A DNA stretch of 51,866 bases from the NCBI GenBank assembly GCA_038093975.1, contig JBBPTG010000172.1:1-51866 (forward strand), given 5' to 3'. Position 1 is the stretch's first letter. Every line of letters starts with the position of its first letter. The position numbers were made by a program, and so were the translations under genes. The notes beneath the pieces are model-generated. The model had not been told where the DNA came from and did not search any database. It worked only from the letters and a program-made list of their open reading frames with translations. This DNA comes from Chalciporus piperatus (lineage: Eukaryota; Basidiomycota; Agaricomycetes; Boletales; Boletaceae). Shown here piece after piece: positions 32,737 to 44,310 of this stretch.

Positions 32737-34820
32737 TCACGGAGACCGTCCGTACGCAGACTCGACACAAACGACCTCGTCGACCCTCTTCTTCAACCAC
32801 TCCAACACGTCCTGTCCCACTGACGTACAGTCGTGTATTTCCAGACGCCGCAGTTTGCACGGCGTCACACCATGCACCATCACGGCAGTCCCCGTCTCAG
32901 GATTCCGAGCTTCGATCAGCTGAACGAGCTTCCCGACGCCGTCAGGATGTGTATGACAGCTCTTCATCGCCACCGATTTCAGATTTGGGCATACCCAATG
33001 CCCTTGCTCGTCCTCGGGCACGCCAAGCACTAACAAGAATGGCTCGAGAGGTGTACCGCCGACGCTGAGTGATTGAAGGTGGTTCATTTCCGTCAAGAAA
33101 TTCCAAGAGATGACGATGCCGCCGGGGCCGTAATAGAGGGTGGAATTGCTGCTGTTTCCGTAGGACACGGAGAGACGCGTAACAGGAGGGTTATTGGAAC
33201 GTTGGAGAAGATTCATGATGACATCTTCGATAGGGTCGCGGGCTTCAATATCGAGGTTGAGTACGTCCAAAACGGGGAGGACCAGTACATCAGCGAGTGT
33301 CGACATGTGGTAGTGTCCCCCAAAAGTGAGCTCGCGGAGCTTTGGAAGAGAAGTCGGGTGGAGAGGAAGGATGGCAGGTAGCACGACAGCAAAATGCATT
33401 GTGAGCGATTCAAGATTAGGATTACTAGAGATGATGTGTAGGATTCGATCGAGAGGTAAATGGTTTGAAGGGAGCGAACGTAGATTGAGGGATCGTAAGT
33501 CGGTTTTGAAGAGAGGAGATGACCACTTAAATGGAACATGGTGCAGCATGAGAGAGTCCAATTGGGCCAACGCCAATGACGTAGAAGGGCTGGTGCAAGG
33601 GAGCCAAGCCCATTCAGTGGCGTATATCGTCTCCGCACAAGAGATCTCAAACTCTTTCAGCATAGGAGCGTCACCTGCATCATAAGAGTGAGCAACAATG
33701 ATCATCGCGACAACCAACGTTCATACCATTAATCGATTTTAGTGCGGATATTGAGGGGAATTGCTTATCAAATCGGAAGACGAACCGTTGCCACCGGTGC
33801 ATCTGTTCGATCAAGTAGAACATAGCGATGTGTCCCCAATGAGAGTTGCGCTGGCCTTGCGGGCTACTCCGCGAAGAAGGCGGTGGAGGGGATCCCCAGG
33901 CATCATGATGAGACGGTGACTGAGGGACGATTATCGGGGTTTGTGCAGGTGGTAAAGCAGGCGGTAAAAGGATCGCTGTTCCAGGAGGAGGATGCGGCAG
34001 GATATACTGGGGTGGAGGGCTAGGTGGTGGAGGGAGCCAGGGAGTAGGTGATACAGCTCGTGCGCGACTGGAGGATTCAGTCCAGGGTCCGTTCACACGG
34101 AGGTAAATCTCGATATCTAGGGGAACCTTGTCGCCTGACCGTTCTAGCCAAAGACGAATAGTATCCGGAGACGCGGTTTGGTTGGTGACGAGTCGAATCT
34201 AAAAAGAACAATTAGATCAGCTGGTTCAAACCAATGGAGGGACATTGCGGTGGAGGAAAGACCCTAAAAATTGCTGGGTTGAACAATTGGAAGGGGTGTG
34301 CTACCACGAACTATCCTGATCGTTAGCATCAACGAAAGGTTGGGTGAAAGCAATTATTCTTCCATCGATATCTCCAGCGCCAATTGAAATGGGCCGAATT
34401 CAAGACGCAGCCATATCACAATGCAGCATTCGAGATGCAGTAGCTCACCTTTGACCATAATCTAGGTATTGACAACGCCAGTCTACGCCACAGGACACAT
34501 ACGGACGCAAGAATCCAAGCACAGCAAGGGTGGTTGTCAAAGTTGAACATGAAGATGTGCCGGAGGAGTTCGTGGGGGAGTCTCCGTATGGGTGAGATAT
34601 ACGCCAACGTATGCCTGACGTTTTCTTCCAGCACCTGCTGCTCTCGTTGCATCTCCCGTATCGCGCGCTTCCTGTCGGTGACGATCTGTGCCAGCGCCGC
34701 CTCGGCTGAAGATATCCGGTCGGAGAGATGTGAGAGTTGGTCGCGCTGTGTTTGAAGCTCTCGACGGGCTTCAGATACGCTGGATTCGGTTGGGGGTTCG
34801 GGATAGTTGAGGATGTTCAT
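32737..34820 (-). CDS. F-box/LRR protein with proline-rich insert
   Basis: Exons 34449-34820, 33727-34198 and 32737-33674 close in phase to 593 residues. Residues about 20-75 form a coiled coil (EARRELQTQRDQLSHLSDRI). The F-box is SPIRRLPHELLRHIFMF through CVLWRRLALSIPRLW. Then comes a segment IRLWLERSGDKVPLDIEIY, typical after F-boxes in mushrooms, a Pro-rich insert (PPPPSPPPQY and onward), and LRR-like blocks such as NPNLESLTMHFA and PKLRELTFGG. It belongs to the large basidiomycete F-box family but is not a close relative of genes A-C. A predicted role as SCF substrate receptor rests on the F-box alone. Intron 1 is long for this window (250 nt). Confidence 0.82.
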
Positions 34821-35049
34821 GGTGGGTGTCGCTGGTGTTAAGTCGAGAGGAATTGAGACAGGAACAACCTGAAACGGATGGGAAGTCCATACCGTATATG
34901 ACCACGTGTGTAACTACAGCAGATGCTATCAAGTTCCGCGCTTTGCTGCATTCAATAGACCGATGTTGGGTACACCGAGAAAGCTAATTACAAGACGTCT
35001 ATGATACAAAGCAGACAACGTTGAACAGTCAAGACCGCAAAAAGGTATT

Positions 35050-35555
35050 TCACTTCTTTCCAGCCTCTATGGCATCCCCATTCTTGCATGCAATTATCTT
35101 TATTCGCGGTGCCGATACAATCTCGTTCGACTCCATCTTGAACGACGGGTTTTTGACAATGAACGTCCACACGTCGTCGCAAAGACGATACGTATGCAAG
35201 TGACCCTATTGTGCCAATGAGTCAGCGAAGAGGAACATTCCCAAATTCGACCAGAGGATGTACTTTGAGCGTCGTCTTGGTCTTCACCTGCTTGACCATC
35301 GTATCCGCGAGGGACTTGTCAAACTAGTGCATAGCATCAGCTTATATGTTTTCCTTGGACCGTGCGACGTGCACACAACCTGTTGCAAGACCTTCATGGC
35401 CAACTGCGGGGTGATGGCCCCACTGGTAATGAGCTCGTCCAGCGAGTCGGTCAAGGCCATCCCAATGCTGTAATATTGTCCAGGAAATTATTTAGGACCA
35501 AGGAGCGTTTAACGTACGATGATCCTCTGTAGAACTCGTAGTATGCAGTGGCCAT
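35050..35555 (-). CDS. TOA2: Transcription factor IIA small subunit
   Basis: Exons 35518-35555, 35380-35467, 35264-35323 and 35050-35205 give 113 residues, close to the normal length. The start [20 protein letters not shown], followed by [19 protein letters not shown] and [17 protein letters not shown], is diagnostic for TFIIA gamma. The protein pairs with the large TFIIA subunit to stabilise TBP on TATA DNA in the nucleus. It stands head to head with a tRNA-Leu gene, only 131 bp away. It is complete and intact. Confidence 0.96.
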
Positions 35556-35686
35556 GTTGGACCTTTTCGATGGAGTAGGCAAGCCAAAGTAGTGGCGAAC
35601 AACAAGTGCACGCGTGACGCGTGACGTCACGGAAGCTCCCCCTGACTCTTGAAAATCATATGGCTCCAAGGGGCGCTTGATCACAA

Positions 35687-35791
35687 GGTGAGATGGCCGA
35701 GCGGTCTAAGGCGCCAGACTAAGGATCAGGTCATTTGATGACCCAGCATATCTGGTCCGAAAGGGCGTGGGTTCGAATCCCACTCTCATCA
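35687..35791 (+). tRNA. tRNA-Leu (anticodon AAG), intron-containing
   Basis: The acceptor strands GGTGAGA and TCTCATC pair, with discriminator A. A long variable arm (TCCGAAAGGGC) marks a leucine tRNA, and the T arm is GTGGG-TTCGAAT-CCCAC. The anticodon loop reads CTAAGG, giving AAG, with an intron of about 25 nt after position 37. A T5 run follows at 35796-35800. Confidence 0.95.
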
Positions 35792-35795
35792 CATC

Positions 35796-35800
35796 TTTTT
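35796..35800 (+). terminator. Pol III T-run terminator of the first tRNA-Leu
   Basis: TTTTT five bases after the tRNA 3' end. Confidence 0.7.
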
Positions 35801-35885
35801 AGCTGTTTTTGTTGTTGTGGGAGTCGTGTGTAGGGGATACCCATCGTGCTAAACTTATCACTGTAGAGCTAGGTGTATCTGATCC

Positions 35886-35941
35886 TAGTGAAGGTGAACG
35901 ACTGTCCACCTCCGACTCTTGGGCCTGCCTAGGAGAGACTA
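35886..35941 (-). repeat. Small dispersed element, copy 3
   Basis: On the minus strand it reads TAGTCTCTCCTAGGCAGGCC, then AAGAGTCGG, then ACAGTCGTTCACCTTCACTA: a nearly full-length copy of 56 bp. It keeps the AAGAGTCGG block shared with copy 1. Confidence 0.8.
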
Positions 35942-36621
35942 GTCTCTGATGAAGTCCAGGACTAAGCTGACGGATGTGGGCAACAATTACCGGGAACTTT
36001 GTTGGATACAGTCGAATGGCTCGGATCGTCAACAGAACATCCACAAACGGCCCTGCATGGGGCAGAAAATCCGAACTTCTCTGCTCTCCACGCGCATTCA
36101 TGCCAAACACATCCGGGCGATACGACGTCATTTGATTCCGGATGAAGATGCCCCGCATCCGCGTAAATACTGCAAATAGGCCCTAGACTGAGAGTGTGAA
36201 GGCTTCAAGCGATCGGTGGCGCGGACAATTGAGATACACCGTCGGGCAAGGCGCGGAGCCCACGACGGATCATCTCTATCCAGGGAATTCATTGAGGAGG
36301 CAGCTGAAGATCCGGAAGTGTGGGCTTATAGGTACATACAAAGCGAACTGAAGGAACGAAGGATCCGGATCAAGTCGAATCGTTCCTTCAAATTCGATTC
36401 TTCTGTCTGTATACGGGAGGCTAAGTAGACACCAGTTTTCGAGACCAAAGAAGCTGAAAAGAGCGATCGGTTGTGGTCTGCGGCGTGTTGTAAGCCCAGC
36501 CGGAAATTATCGTCCGATCGCTTGCTCGTTGATCAAGCCGGGGAACGGTCAAAAAGAGGGAAGAGTGTAGCACGACGCGACAAGGAATAAAATTTCAAAA
36601 GGGTAAAGAGGGAAAAAGATG

Positions 36622-36727
36622 TGATGAGAGTGGGATTCGAACCCACGCCCTTTCGGACCAGATATGCTATGGTCATCGAATGACCTGATCCTTAGTCTGG
36701 CGCCTTAGACCGCTCGGCCATCTCACC
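36622..36727 (-). tRNA. tRNA-Leu (anticodon AAG), second copy
   Basis: The same exon sequence as the first tRNA-Leu on the opposite strand. The intron differs at a few bases and is one base longer (contains GACCATAGCAT). An A5 block at 36613-36617 gives the T-run terminator on the minus strand. Confidence 0.95.
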
Positions 36728-36868
36728 AGTGATTAACACATTGCGGACAGTGCAACGTATCGTGATTGACCTTCGCGGCTATCGAAAAAAAACTTGATCT
36801 TCCGAGTCCACGATCGTTTCACAGTTTCACTTCTCCGGACGTACGCAGGAGGAACTGACAAAAAGGTG

Positions 36869-36973
36869 TGATGAGAGTGGGATTCGAACCCACGCCCTTT
36901 CGGACCAGATATACTGGGTCATCAAATGACCTGATCCTTAGTCTGGCGCCTTAGACCGCTCGGCCATCTCACC
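36869..36973 (-). tRNA. tRNA-Leu (anticodon AAG), third copy
   Basis: The exons are identical to the other two copies and the intron is nearly identical to that of the first. It lies 141 bp upstream of the second copy in the same direction. A T5 run on the minus strand (36860-36864) terminates it. Confidence 0.95.
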
Positions 36974-37128
36974 GATGTGTTTCCGCTCTGTATAGCGCGG
37001 AACGAGATCGACGTCGTAGTAAACGCTGAACTAGCTGCCGATCGGATCGATCGATCGTACCAAGATCATCTCCATCTTTCTACCTGTCGCACGTATAGTA
37101 ACCTCGGAGTTTGTTTCTCGCGATTGTC

Positions 37129-37940
37129 ATGGTCGGTCGTCAGGTATATCTTGATGTTTACATCGGGGACTCTGAGAAGCACGCACATGAGGCCGCTTCG
37201 TACCAACGCATCACCGAGTTCCTCGCCAAACATGCCACGAGTTACGACTTCCCGTCCCGACCGGAAGAACTGACCGACTGGCAGAAAGAGATCCTGCAGA
37301 ATCTCAACCCGTCGTCCCAAGAGTCCCCCACCAAATCGGAGCTGCGGTTCGAACCCCCAGAACCATTGTTGGCAGGCCGACTCGTCTTCGAGTTGAGCGC
37401 GTCCCCCAAGTTGGCGAAGACGACGGCCAACTTCGTCGCGCTCTGCACGGGAGAGAAAGGGATGTGCAAGACGGCACGGAACAAGAAGTTGCATTACTTG
37501 GATTGTCCCTTTCATCGGATCGTCAAGGGCTTCGTTGCTCAGGGTGGTGATATTCTGAGAGGAGATGGGAGTGGCGGGGAGGTAGGAATGCTGATTATAT
37601 ATTTTCTGATGATTTATGACCCGTTATCCCGTAGTCGATTTACGGGGGGGATTTTAAAGCTGAAGAAGAGGGCCTGAAGACGACGCCTCGCAAGGGGTCT
37701 CTTGGGATGGCCAGTTCCAAGACTGGGTCGAGTGCGAGGAACACATCACAATTTTTTGTCGTGCTGACGGACGAGGAAAGTCAGTTGAAGAAGTTGAAAG
37801 GCCAATACGTGATATTCGGCGAGCTCACTGAGGGCGCCGGACCTGAAGCATTTCAGTTGTTGGATCGCCTCAGTGAAGTCGGAGGTGCTAATGAAAAGCC
37901 ACTCATCCCCGTTTGGATAGGTGGTTGCGGAACCTGCTAG
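37129..37940 (+). CDS. Cyclophilin-type peptidyl-prolyl isomerase
   Basis: Exons 37129-37581 and 37635-37940 give 252 residues. The fold is recognisable by ANFVALCTGEKGMC, the active-site stretch FHRIVKGFVAQGGDI (catalytic Arg), SIYGGDFKAEEE, and NTSQFFVVL. Unlike plain cyclophilin A it has an extra N-terminal part of about 70 residues (MVGRQVYLDVYIGDSEKHAH..), which interrupts the normal first strand pair. The tail IPVWIGGCGTC replaces the usual GKPxxxVxIxxCG end but keeps its pattern. Cyclophilins isomerise X-Pro bonds. The gene starts 155 bp from the third tRNA-Leu. Confidence 0.92.
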
Positions 37941-39194
37941 TCAGATCGCCGCCGTCCAGTGGGTTATCCATCGTGTGCCCTAACGGCAATACATACTGAA
38001 TTGGTGGCAGGGAACTAGATCGTTTCGTTGCAATGTTTGCGTTCCTGCAGGCTTTACCATATGAAATAATCCCCACGTGCACTTCGGAGGAGTGTAGGAA
38101 TGGAAGCTCGCGCTTTCGCGCTTAGCGACACGAGGGGAACTCGGTATGGAACGTTTTTTTGAACGTGTTGACCCTCAGATCTTTGAGAACAACTGCACTT
38201 CGCTGCCTGGATCTGAGTAGTCGTCGTGAAACCATCGATTAGAGAAGGCCGTCAGGGCCCATTGAGTTCAGAGAAAACATCTCTTCACTCACGGTGTACA
38301 GGGTGCTGGAAGCCTGGCAGCGGTCGCGGTGAATCACGCCGTCTGATAGAAATCACAGCGCCGCTCCACTGTGGGATAAGATATCCCCTTTTCTCTCGTG
38401 AGTATGTTTGCGCATGGAGAACGTACACTGTACGTAAATGAGCGATCAGGAGTTCCAGCCTCCCGTGAAAGATTTCATGGTCCGTTCAGGCAACCGCAGC
38501 TGACACTGGGTAATTAATTGCATGCAAGCAAGCTGGAGATATCAGGTTTAATATAGGGAGCGTGACCTCTGATGAGACGTTGCCGCGAACCCAATCTATG
38601 GCAAGTCGAAACAAAACCTTCCCGCTCCACAAGGAGGGCACCGTCGATTCCCCCGAATGCTGTCCCTAAACGGGGACCTTGCAGCGAGCCGCGGCCTCAT
38701 GTGAGCCTACTATCGCGATCCACGAGGCGGAACATAAGCATAAATGAGGTAGGTGAGGAACGGTGAAGTGGAGGGGTTGATTCCTTCCGAGTTTGAAAGC
38801 TTAATTCCCTCGCGTCAATAGGAAGGAGGTAAAGACCATGAACAAACGGGCTTAAGGAGGAATAGGCTGCAGCCCCTTTCCACGGCAGGACTTGATCAAT
38901 TCCGACAAGCGATGGATTTTAGTATGTATGATATAGAAACAAACGTAACATACGAGGCTCAACTTAGGTTCTGTAACTCCATGGCATTTGGCTGTGACGA
39001 GATGGACGGTCGGGTTTGAGATCGCAATATGTGTAGTATGTTCAATTAAAAAAGATATAGACTGCGGCAAATTTTGTTCCCAGATACGACTCGATGATTA
39101 AGTGATGAATACGCGGAGAGGTCATAGGCCAGCGGCACTATACATATGTGAGTACTTAGTTGTCCCAGATAAAATAAAATAAAAGGAAATTCAC
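37941..39194. other. Intergenic, no supported gene
   Basis: 1.25 kb with only short frames on both strands (for example 38226-38441 plus, 38852-39070 minus). I see no domains, repeats or RNA genes. Confidence 0.45.
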
Positions 39195-40152
39195 TTACGC
39201 GACTCTCCTCTTGGGTGATATATCTACAGGCTGGAACTCTGAGCGAACAGGAGAGCTCAAATCGTGTAGTAGGTCACTTTCTGTGCCGCCCATGCGCTCA
39301 CAGATCCGCAAAGCCGTATCATGAAACTCCTCGGGAACACCGCTTGATCTCTCAGGAAGCAAAATGTGAGGGAGAATGCGAGTATGGAACAATCGATGGG
39401 CAACGGAGCCACCCTATGGTGTCATGATTAGGAATCGTCCATGGGCGCCGAGAGGATAACTGCAATGAAGCCGAAGACGTACAAATTGATGGTAGACACC
39501 CCCCACCACGGCCTGAACAGCCTCTCCCATCACTTTGTAAAGACCAACACTTTGTGCAATACCGGAACTCGCCGTCAATGCTTCATCCAGCTCGGAGTCG
39601 GGATTTAGAAGTCGAGCGCTTTCGAGAGTTCCTTTGGAAACTGTTGGAACCCAAAGAAGCACACGACCAAGTGACCATTGAGGTGCAATATGTTCTCCCA
39701 AGAGATACGTGTTTAGAGCGCGTGAAACTAAGCGGTCATGGTCGTGATCCGCATGGCCATGCGAGGCTTGGTGAATGAATAGTAGGTAATATGATTCTAG
39801 GACGCGGCGGCCTATGCATCATCAATACATTAGGAGGCCAAATGAATTTGAATGGATACCCACCAATGAATCCCATGCGACCGTTGTGCCCATGAATAGC
39901 AGCCTTGTGACTGCCGTGAGTTAGTATTCGCTTTGCCAACTCCGGGGGAAACGTCAAGGAAGGAAACACGGAATGAAGGTGAGCAGTGAAACGTGAATGG
40001 TCGTCCGAGAGGGCCATTCCCGAGTCATCTGTGCGCGATGTCGAGAAGTTGACCTGCGGTGACCGAGTCCGAGGAGGTGCCAGCACAGACATTTTTAATG
40101 AAGATTGAGAAGGACGAAGCAAGGTATTCAAAGTTCGGGGAAGGCGGGACAT
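39195..40152 (-). CDS. MRPL3: Mitochondrial ribosomal protein mL44 (MRPL3-type, RNase III fold)
   Basis: Exons 39864-40152, 39483-39811 and 39195-39413 give 278 residues. The start MSRLPRTLNTLLRPSQSSLK is a mitochondrial presequence; an upstream in-frame ATG at 40176 would weaken it. The body has ELAKRILTHGSHKAAIHGHN, NGRMGFIGRRVLESYYLLF and VMGEAVQAVVGGVYHQFGG, matching the RNase III-like domain of mL44 in the large mitoribosomal subunit. The acidic catalytic residues of true RNase III enzymes are not apparent, as expected. The codon before the stop is followed by GTAAGTG, so a further tiny exon is conceivable. Confidence 0.88.
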
Positions 40153-41198
40153 GCTGGACTCCAACTTGACTTTCACCTAATCGACCAGACCGCCTGTTGA
40201 ACTTGGACTCGAAGCTCACGCGAGAGTTTTTGGCGAGTAGCTCAGAGCTGCACTCTAAAAATGTAGCTACAAAAATGTTAGCAAAGTCACGTGTCAGCGC
40301 GTTCAACAATTACCTTTCTCAGTTTCCTAGCTAAGACTCGGAGCTTCCATTTGCCTTCTTCCATTCTCATGACAATTTGGACGTGGTCTGAACAAGGTCA
40401 GAGAACAGAGCCTAGATATAATGCAAACTTACGTCCAATATGGACCCGGACCCGGACTTGGTAAGTGTGAGTTCTCGAAAGATACACCCTAGCATGCAGG
40501 TCCCCATCGGTTTGTTCCGAAAACGTGGGGTGACACGGTACCTCACAGAGTGACGGTTATCTTTTGTTTATCTTGTAGCATAAGGTTTGCTGACATTTGT
40601 ATTCGAAATAGGGTTTCAGCTGGTTTCAGCAGCATCAACGAGTATGCGATTCCTTCGGTTTCATCTCAGCCCAAGTTTGTCACGACGTGGTCACATCCTA
40701 TTTCACAATGGCTCCTCCAACTTGGCCGTTCGGTCATCGGTGTCGTCCCGGAACTCCGTCCCCTTGATCTGTCAGGTTGGTCCAGGCAGAACCTCAACTT
40801 AAACTCGACGGCTCACGGACCTGAATATGATCCAGAATGGAAGGGACCTCCGTACGGACAAGACTACTCCACGAGGCCATTGCCCAATCACCGATTGCTT
40901 TTATTGGATAAAGTTTTCTCCCACCTTCAATTAAATTGACCATTTGGTGCCGTTTGGAAGGGAATACGATCCTGATACAAGCACCCGCCGGTAAAAGGTG
41001 CTTCGCGGTTTCGAAATGTGTAAGGTCCACGATTTCAGGGTTGTCGTGAACGCGGACTTCGTGCACACATCCACCCCGTTCTCGAGCGGATGCCAGTGCT
41101 TCCATGGCCAGTATAAAGCCGAGAGGAGAGCGAGGAAATCCCATAGTTCCTGCCCCCCCTTTTTCTGCCCCCTGATCTGCTCAACTAGTTTGACAACA
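40153..41198. other. Intergenic, possible small spliced gene not resolved
   Basis: ATGGACCCGGACCCGGACTTG followed by GTAAGTG at about 40441-40467, with a later AATAG acceptor, could be a first exon, but the continuing frame stops soon and is not recognisable. A plus frame at 40550-40939 and a minus frame at 40794-41144 are equally unsupported. Confidence 0.3.
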
Positions 41199-41681
41199 AT
41201 GAACCTTAACGTCCTACCTACCGTGTCGCTCGCCCCAACCCCGAGCAGTTTCCCATTTGAACCCAAGCAGCTGGCGCTCGCTGACAAAGTCAGAGTTCCG
41301 TTGGGAGCACAAACCAATGGACCGTTTTCGTCTTCCAATGGCATATTCCCCAACGGTTCCCTTTCTCTGAGCGCGCCACACGCGGAAGTGTGGATACAAG
41401 GGAAACAGGTTTGGTCATTATGCTCCTTGCTTTCTGTTGAAACTGAACAGTGGAAACAGATACTCATTAGAGACCGTTCATCAACGCATGGTACCTACGT
41501 CAACGGGATTCGAATACAGCAGCAGACGTTGTTGCAACATGGTGACATTGTGGTCAGTGGATGCTATGCCATGGCAAAGCTTTCCAAATCCTCACCACTC
41601 TCCATAGACCTTGGGACAGCAGCTCTCTCGATCATCTTCTGTTCCAACGAATGTCTCGGATTCCCAACTCAAGCCAATTGA
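41199..41681 (+). CDS. FHA-domain protein, short and probably degenerate
   Basis: From the ATG at 41199 the frame gives 160 residues. SLAPTPSSFPFEPKQLAL, LSAPHAEVWIQGKQ, and ILIRDRSSTHGTYVNGIRI follow the strand order of a forkhead-associated phosphothreonine-binding domain. The conserved GR pair is replaced by GA in VPLGAQTN, so one of the usual phosphate-contacting residues is missing, while SxxH and the NG turn remain. A 42-nt GTTTGG..ACAG segment (41409-41450) may be an intron; it is in frame either way. Full-length basidiomycete relatives are usually much longer, so this looks like a truncated copy. It may still be expressed, but a pseudogene is likely. Confidence 0.55.
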   Translation: MNLNVLPTVSLAPTPSSFPFEPKQLALADKVRVPLGAQTNGPFSSSNGIFPNGSLSLSAPHAEVWIQGKQVWSLCSLLSVETEQWKQILIRDRSSTHGTYVNGIRIQQQTLLQHGDIVVSGCYAMAKLSKSSPLSIDLGTAALSIIFCSNECLGFPTQAN

Positions 41682-44310
41682 GGCGGTTGTAACCCTCGTT
41701 GGTGTGTGAACGCCATGGCGCCCGAAACCAGGGCATAGATTGTCATCAACGGTCCATGTTGTCTTGTCGTTTTGTGTACACCAGTGACTTCCTTGTATTT
41801 CTTCGTACAGTTTTCGTACTCAGTCGCAAATAGCTCCCGAGATAGTTTCAAACCTTGATCTATCTATGTCATCTCCGCTCGCATAGCTTGTCTATGCAAC
41901 GTATTTAATACTGCGCAGCGTCCTTCAGCCATGTATGCACTACACGATGTCTGAAATTCCAATGTGTTTTTCCGAAATTTAGCATGAATACCACCGAGTC
42001 GTAGGGCTCGTTCCTTATCCGCAGTAATGTCTTGGGAAATTCCTCTCCGTTTGTACAAAATGGGAAGTGATCGTCTGCTAAAGCTTTCAACTTATCGATA
42101 TATCAATGAACGGATAGATCATCATGATCATGTGGGAGTCTCAGACTGATCTGTCCCGACTCCCGATCTATTGCTCACATCCGGGATCATGGGGTTTATT
42201 TCCGCGAGCGATATATATAATCACACCGGTAACTGGGAGGTCCCAACATAAGGAACGACACGAAGAACAAGAGTAACTACCGACAGATTTCTCCTGGAGA
42301 TTGGTGATCACAAGGTGCAAACGTCGCGGCGTTTTAGTAACAATAGCAAATACAGTCCGAGGATATGGGCTTGAGGATCTAGAAAATGAATTGACTCAGC
42401 CTCCCAGTGCCAAGCCGAACAAGATCTGATGATTCAGATCGAGGATAATCCCGATGTACCTTTGAACATGGCCGCTGAACTTAAGGATCGTTTGCGTGAG
42501 TGCTGATCGGATTTGAATAGCACATGTGATTCAGTTCCTAGCCAGAAAATGTGCACCGACCTTCGATGTTGAGCAACAGGACACGAATTGATGTGCGGCG
42601 GCTCACGCACTTGTTGTACGCGGAGAAAAGAGCATGATGATTCCCCAGGCAGCGACTCGGAGGGATACTATTGTTGTTATTCTGTCGTGGAGGCGAGGAA
42701 ACGGCCCGGGCGTGTCCCAGGATTGAATGAATGGCAGACAGCTGCCATCCAATCAGTATCATCTGGAACACAAACAAGACACCTACAGAAGTCCTCGAGG
42801 CTGCTTGAGGAGGTTGTCCCAGAGGATCTCACATGCTCCTTATTCCCGCCGAAACGGAGTCAACTGAAAAAACTTTCTTCAGTGGGTCCCCAAGCACACC
42901 GTTCATTACCTGGACTGCAACGTGACGAGGCGCACTGAGAAGAAGGGGCCAAATGGAGCTTGCGCTTAGCTGACGAAGATGGGGGGTCAAGGCCGCTAGA
43001 GAAATTAACGAGATGTTCCAGCGAGGTGGCCGTGATGGCGTTTGTCAACATCCCAGAATCTCTTAGAATACTGCCTCATTCCCTTGGCCTTTCGAGAGTA
43101 ACCCGAGGATTGCGTGTTTCAATGTCCGAGATCCATATGTCCACTTTCAACTATGATCCTCGGACGAATCAGGGACCGAGGTTGTCGAGGAACTCGGTGC
43201 CTTGAGACTGCCGGTCCCGAGTTATTTCATTTATCGACTTCATCGTCAAGAGTCCGAGTCAAAAGATACCCGTAGAAACGGGGGAATGCGTCTGAGTGTG
43301 TGCACCGTGAGCGTGCCGTAGCCTCCTCGCTTGTCAACGATTGGGCTTCCCAAATCCCGCGACGGAGAACAGAACGATTGAGTGTTGGACGGCTTAATCC
43401 AAATTCCAGTAGAACAAAAAGCACACTGATTCAAATTCAAATATTGATCAGCCAGGCGATGCAAAAGCTCGCGAAACCTGGGAAGCATGGGTTTGAATAG
43501 CACACCTTCTGGAGTCACGAGTGTACAGAGAAATCCCTCTTCGATCATTACTATTAGCCTGTTTCGGAGCGAAGTCAGGCAGCACGGTGGACGGTCTGAA
43601 CTTACCCGGAGATGTTTTCTGTGTTTGGCCGAAGGCGTCGTTTCGCTCCGTTCGCGAGACGAGGTTGGGGAGCGACCGACTGATCACCGTCTTCGCGCTC
43701 GCCAACCGTGTACGACGTCGCCAATTGAGCATTAAATATTGAGCACGGAAATCGGCCCGTCTTCTCGCCCCATGGCGCTCCGCGCTCCGTTTGCAGCGTT
43801 CCCATAACTTGAACCAAGCGGTTGCTGGGGAAATAACCGCATCAAAGTGCCCACTCGCCCGAATCCAAATTTGCACCACCGAAAGCGAGCGTCGCGACGA
43901 AATAATTCGAACGGACCCGCTACGCTCATCCTTGCTCTACTTGCCAGTGCAACCCCAACTTGAAACTCTACCGTGTCCCCGCGCTGTCCACAAGCGACCC
44001 GTTGGCCTTCGGGAACGTTTGTACCTCGTTCAATGTCGTTAATTGAGCTCGATTGTTACCCAGTCTCAGAATTTGAATACCACCACGGTCGTCGCCCGGA
44101 AGCTTCCCGCGACCAAAAGGAAGGTTCGGGTGTCAGCCCGACCGGTTCCTAGAACGTTTGGTTCGAGACTAGCTATAAAAAGGTTTCTGCCGACGAAGTT
44201 CAGTCGTACATCTAGTTCGTATTGATACTGAGTGTACATACTTCGGTGTACATCGAGCGCATCCTCAGTCGCTCGCTACCATCATGATCTGGAATAGTTG
44301 TCTCCTTGTT
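41682..44310. other. Gene-poor stretch, no supported gene
   Basis: 2.6 kb with many overlapping small frames (for example minus 43448-43879) and no recognisable domains. Its end contains the second dispersed repeat at 44205-44305. It may hold old transposon debris, but I can identify none. Confidence 0.4.
44205..44305 (+). repeat. Second dispersed repeat, copy 2
   Basis: It contains GTTCGTATTGATACTGAGTG, GGTGTACATCGAGCGC and CATCATGATCTGGAAT in the same order as at 18040-18150. It lies in the 3' flank of F-box B. Confidence 0.75.

Larger units (their letters stand above)
35792..36621. other. Intergenic between tRNA genes
   Basis: Contains the pol III T5 stop (35796-35800) and a minus-strand copy of the small dispersed element (35886-35941). 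Frames at minus 35799-36158 and plus 36216-36428 are unrecognised. Confidence 0.4.

Noticed and set aside
35886..35941. Possible target duplication (ATCAGAGAC / ATCAGATAC) around the third small element
   Set aside because: The right copy is offset by two bases and has a mismatch, so I do not count it as evidence for transposition.
40441..40467. Possible tiny first exon coding MDPDPDL with a good GTAAGTG donor
   Set aside because: The joined frame ends after about 50 codons with no recognisable product.
43448..43879. Minus-strand frame of 143 codons, Arg-rich
   Set aside because: No domain, no splice partners and several competing frames in a GC-rich stretch.
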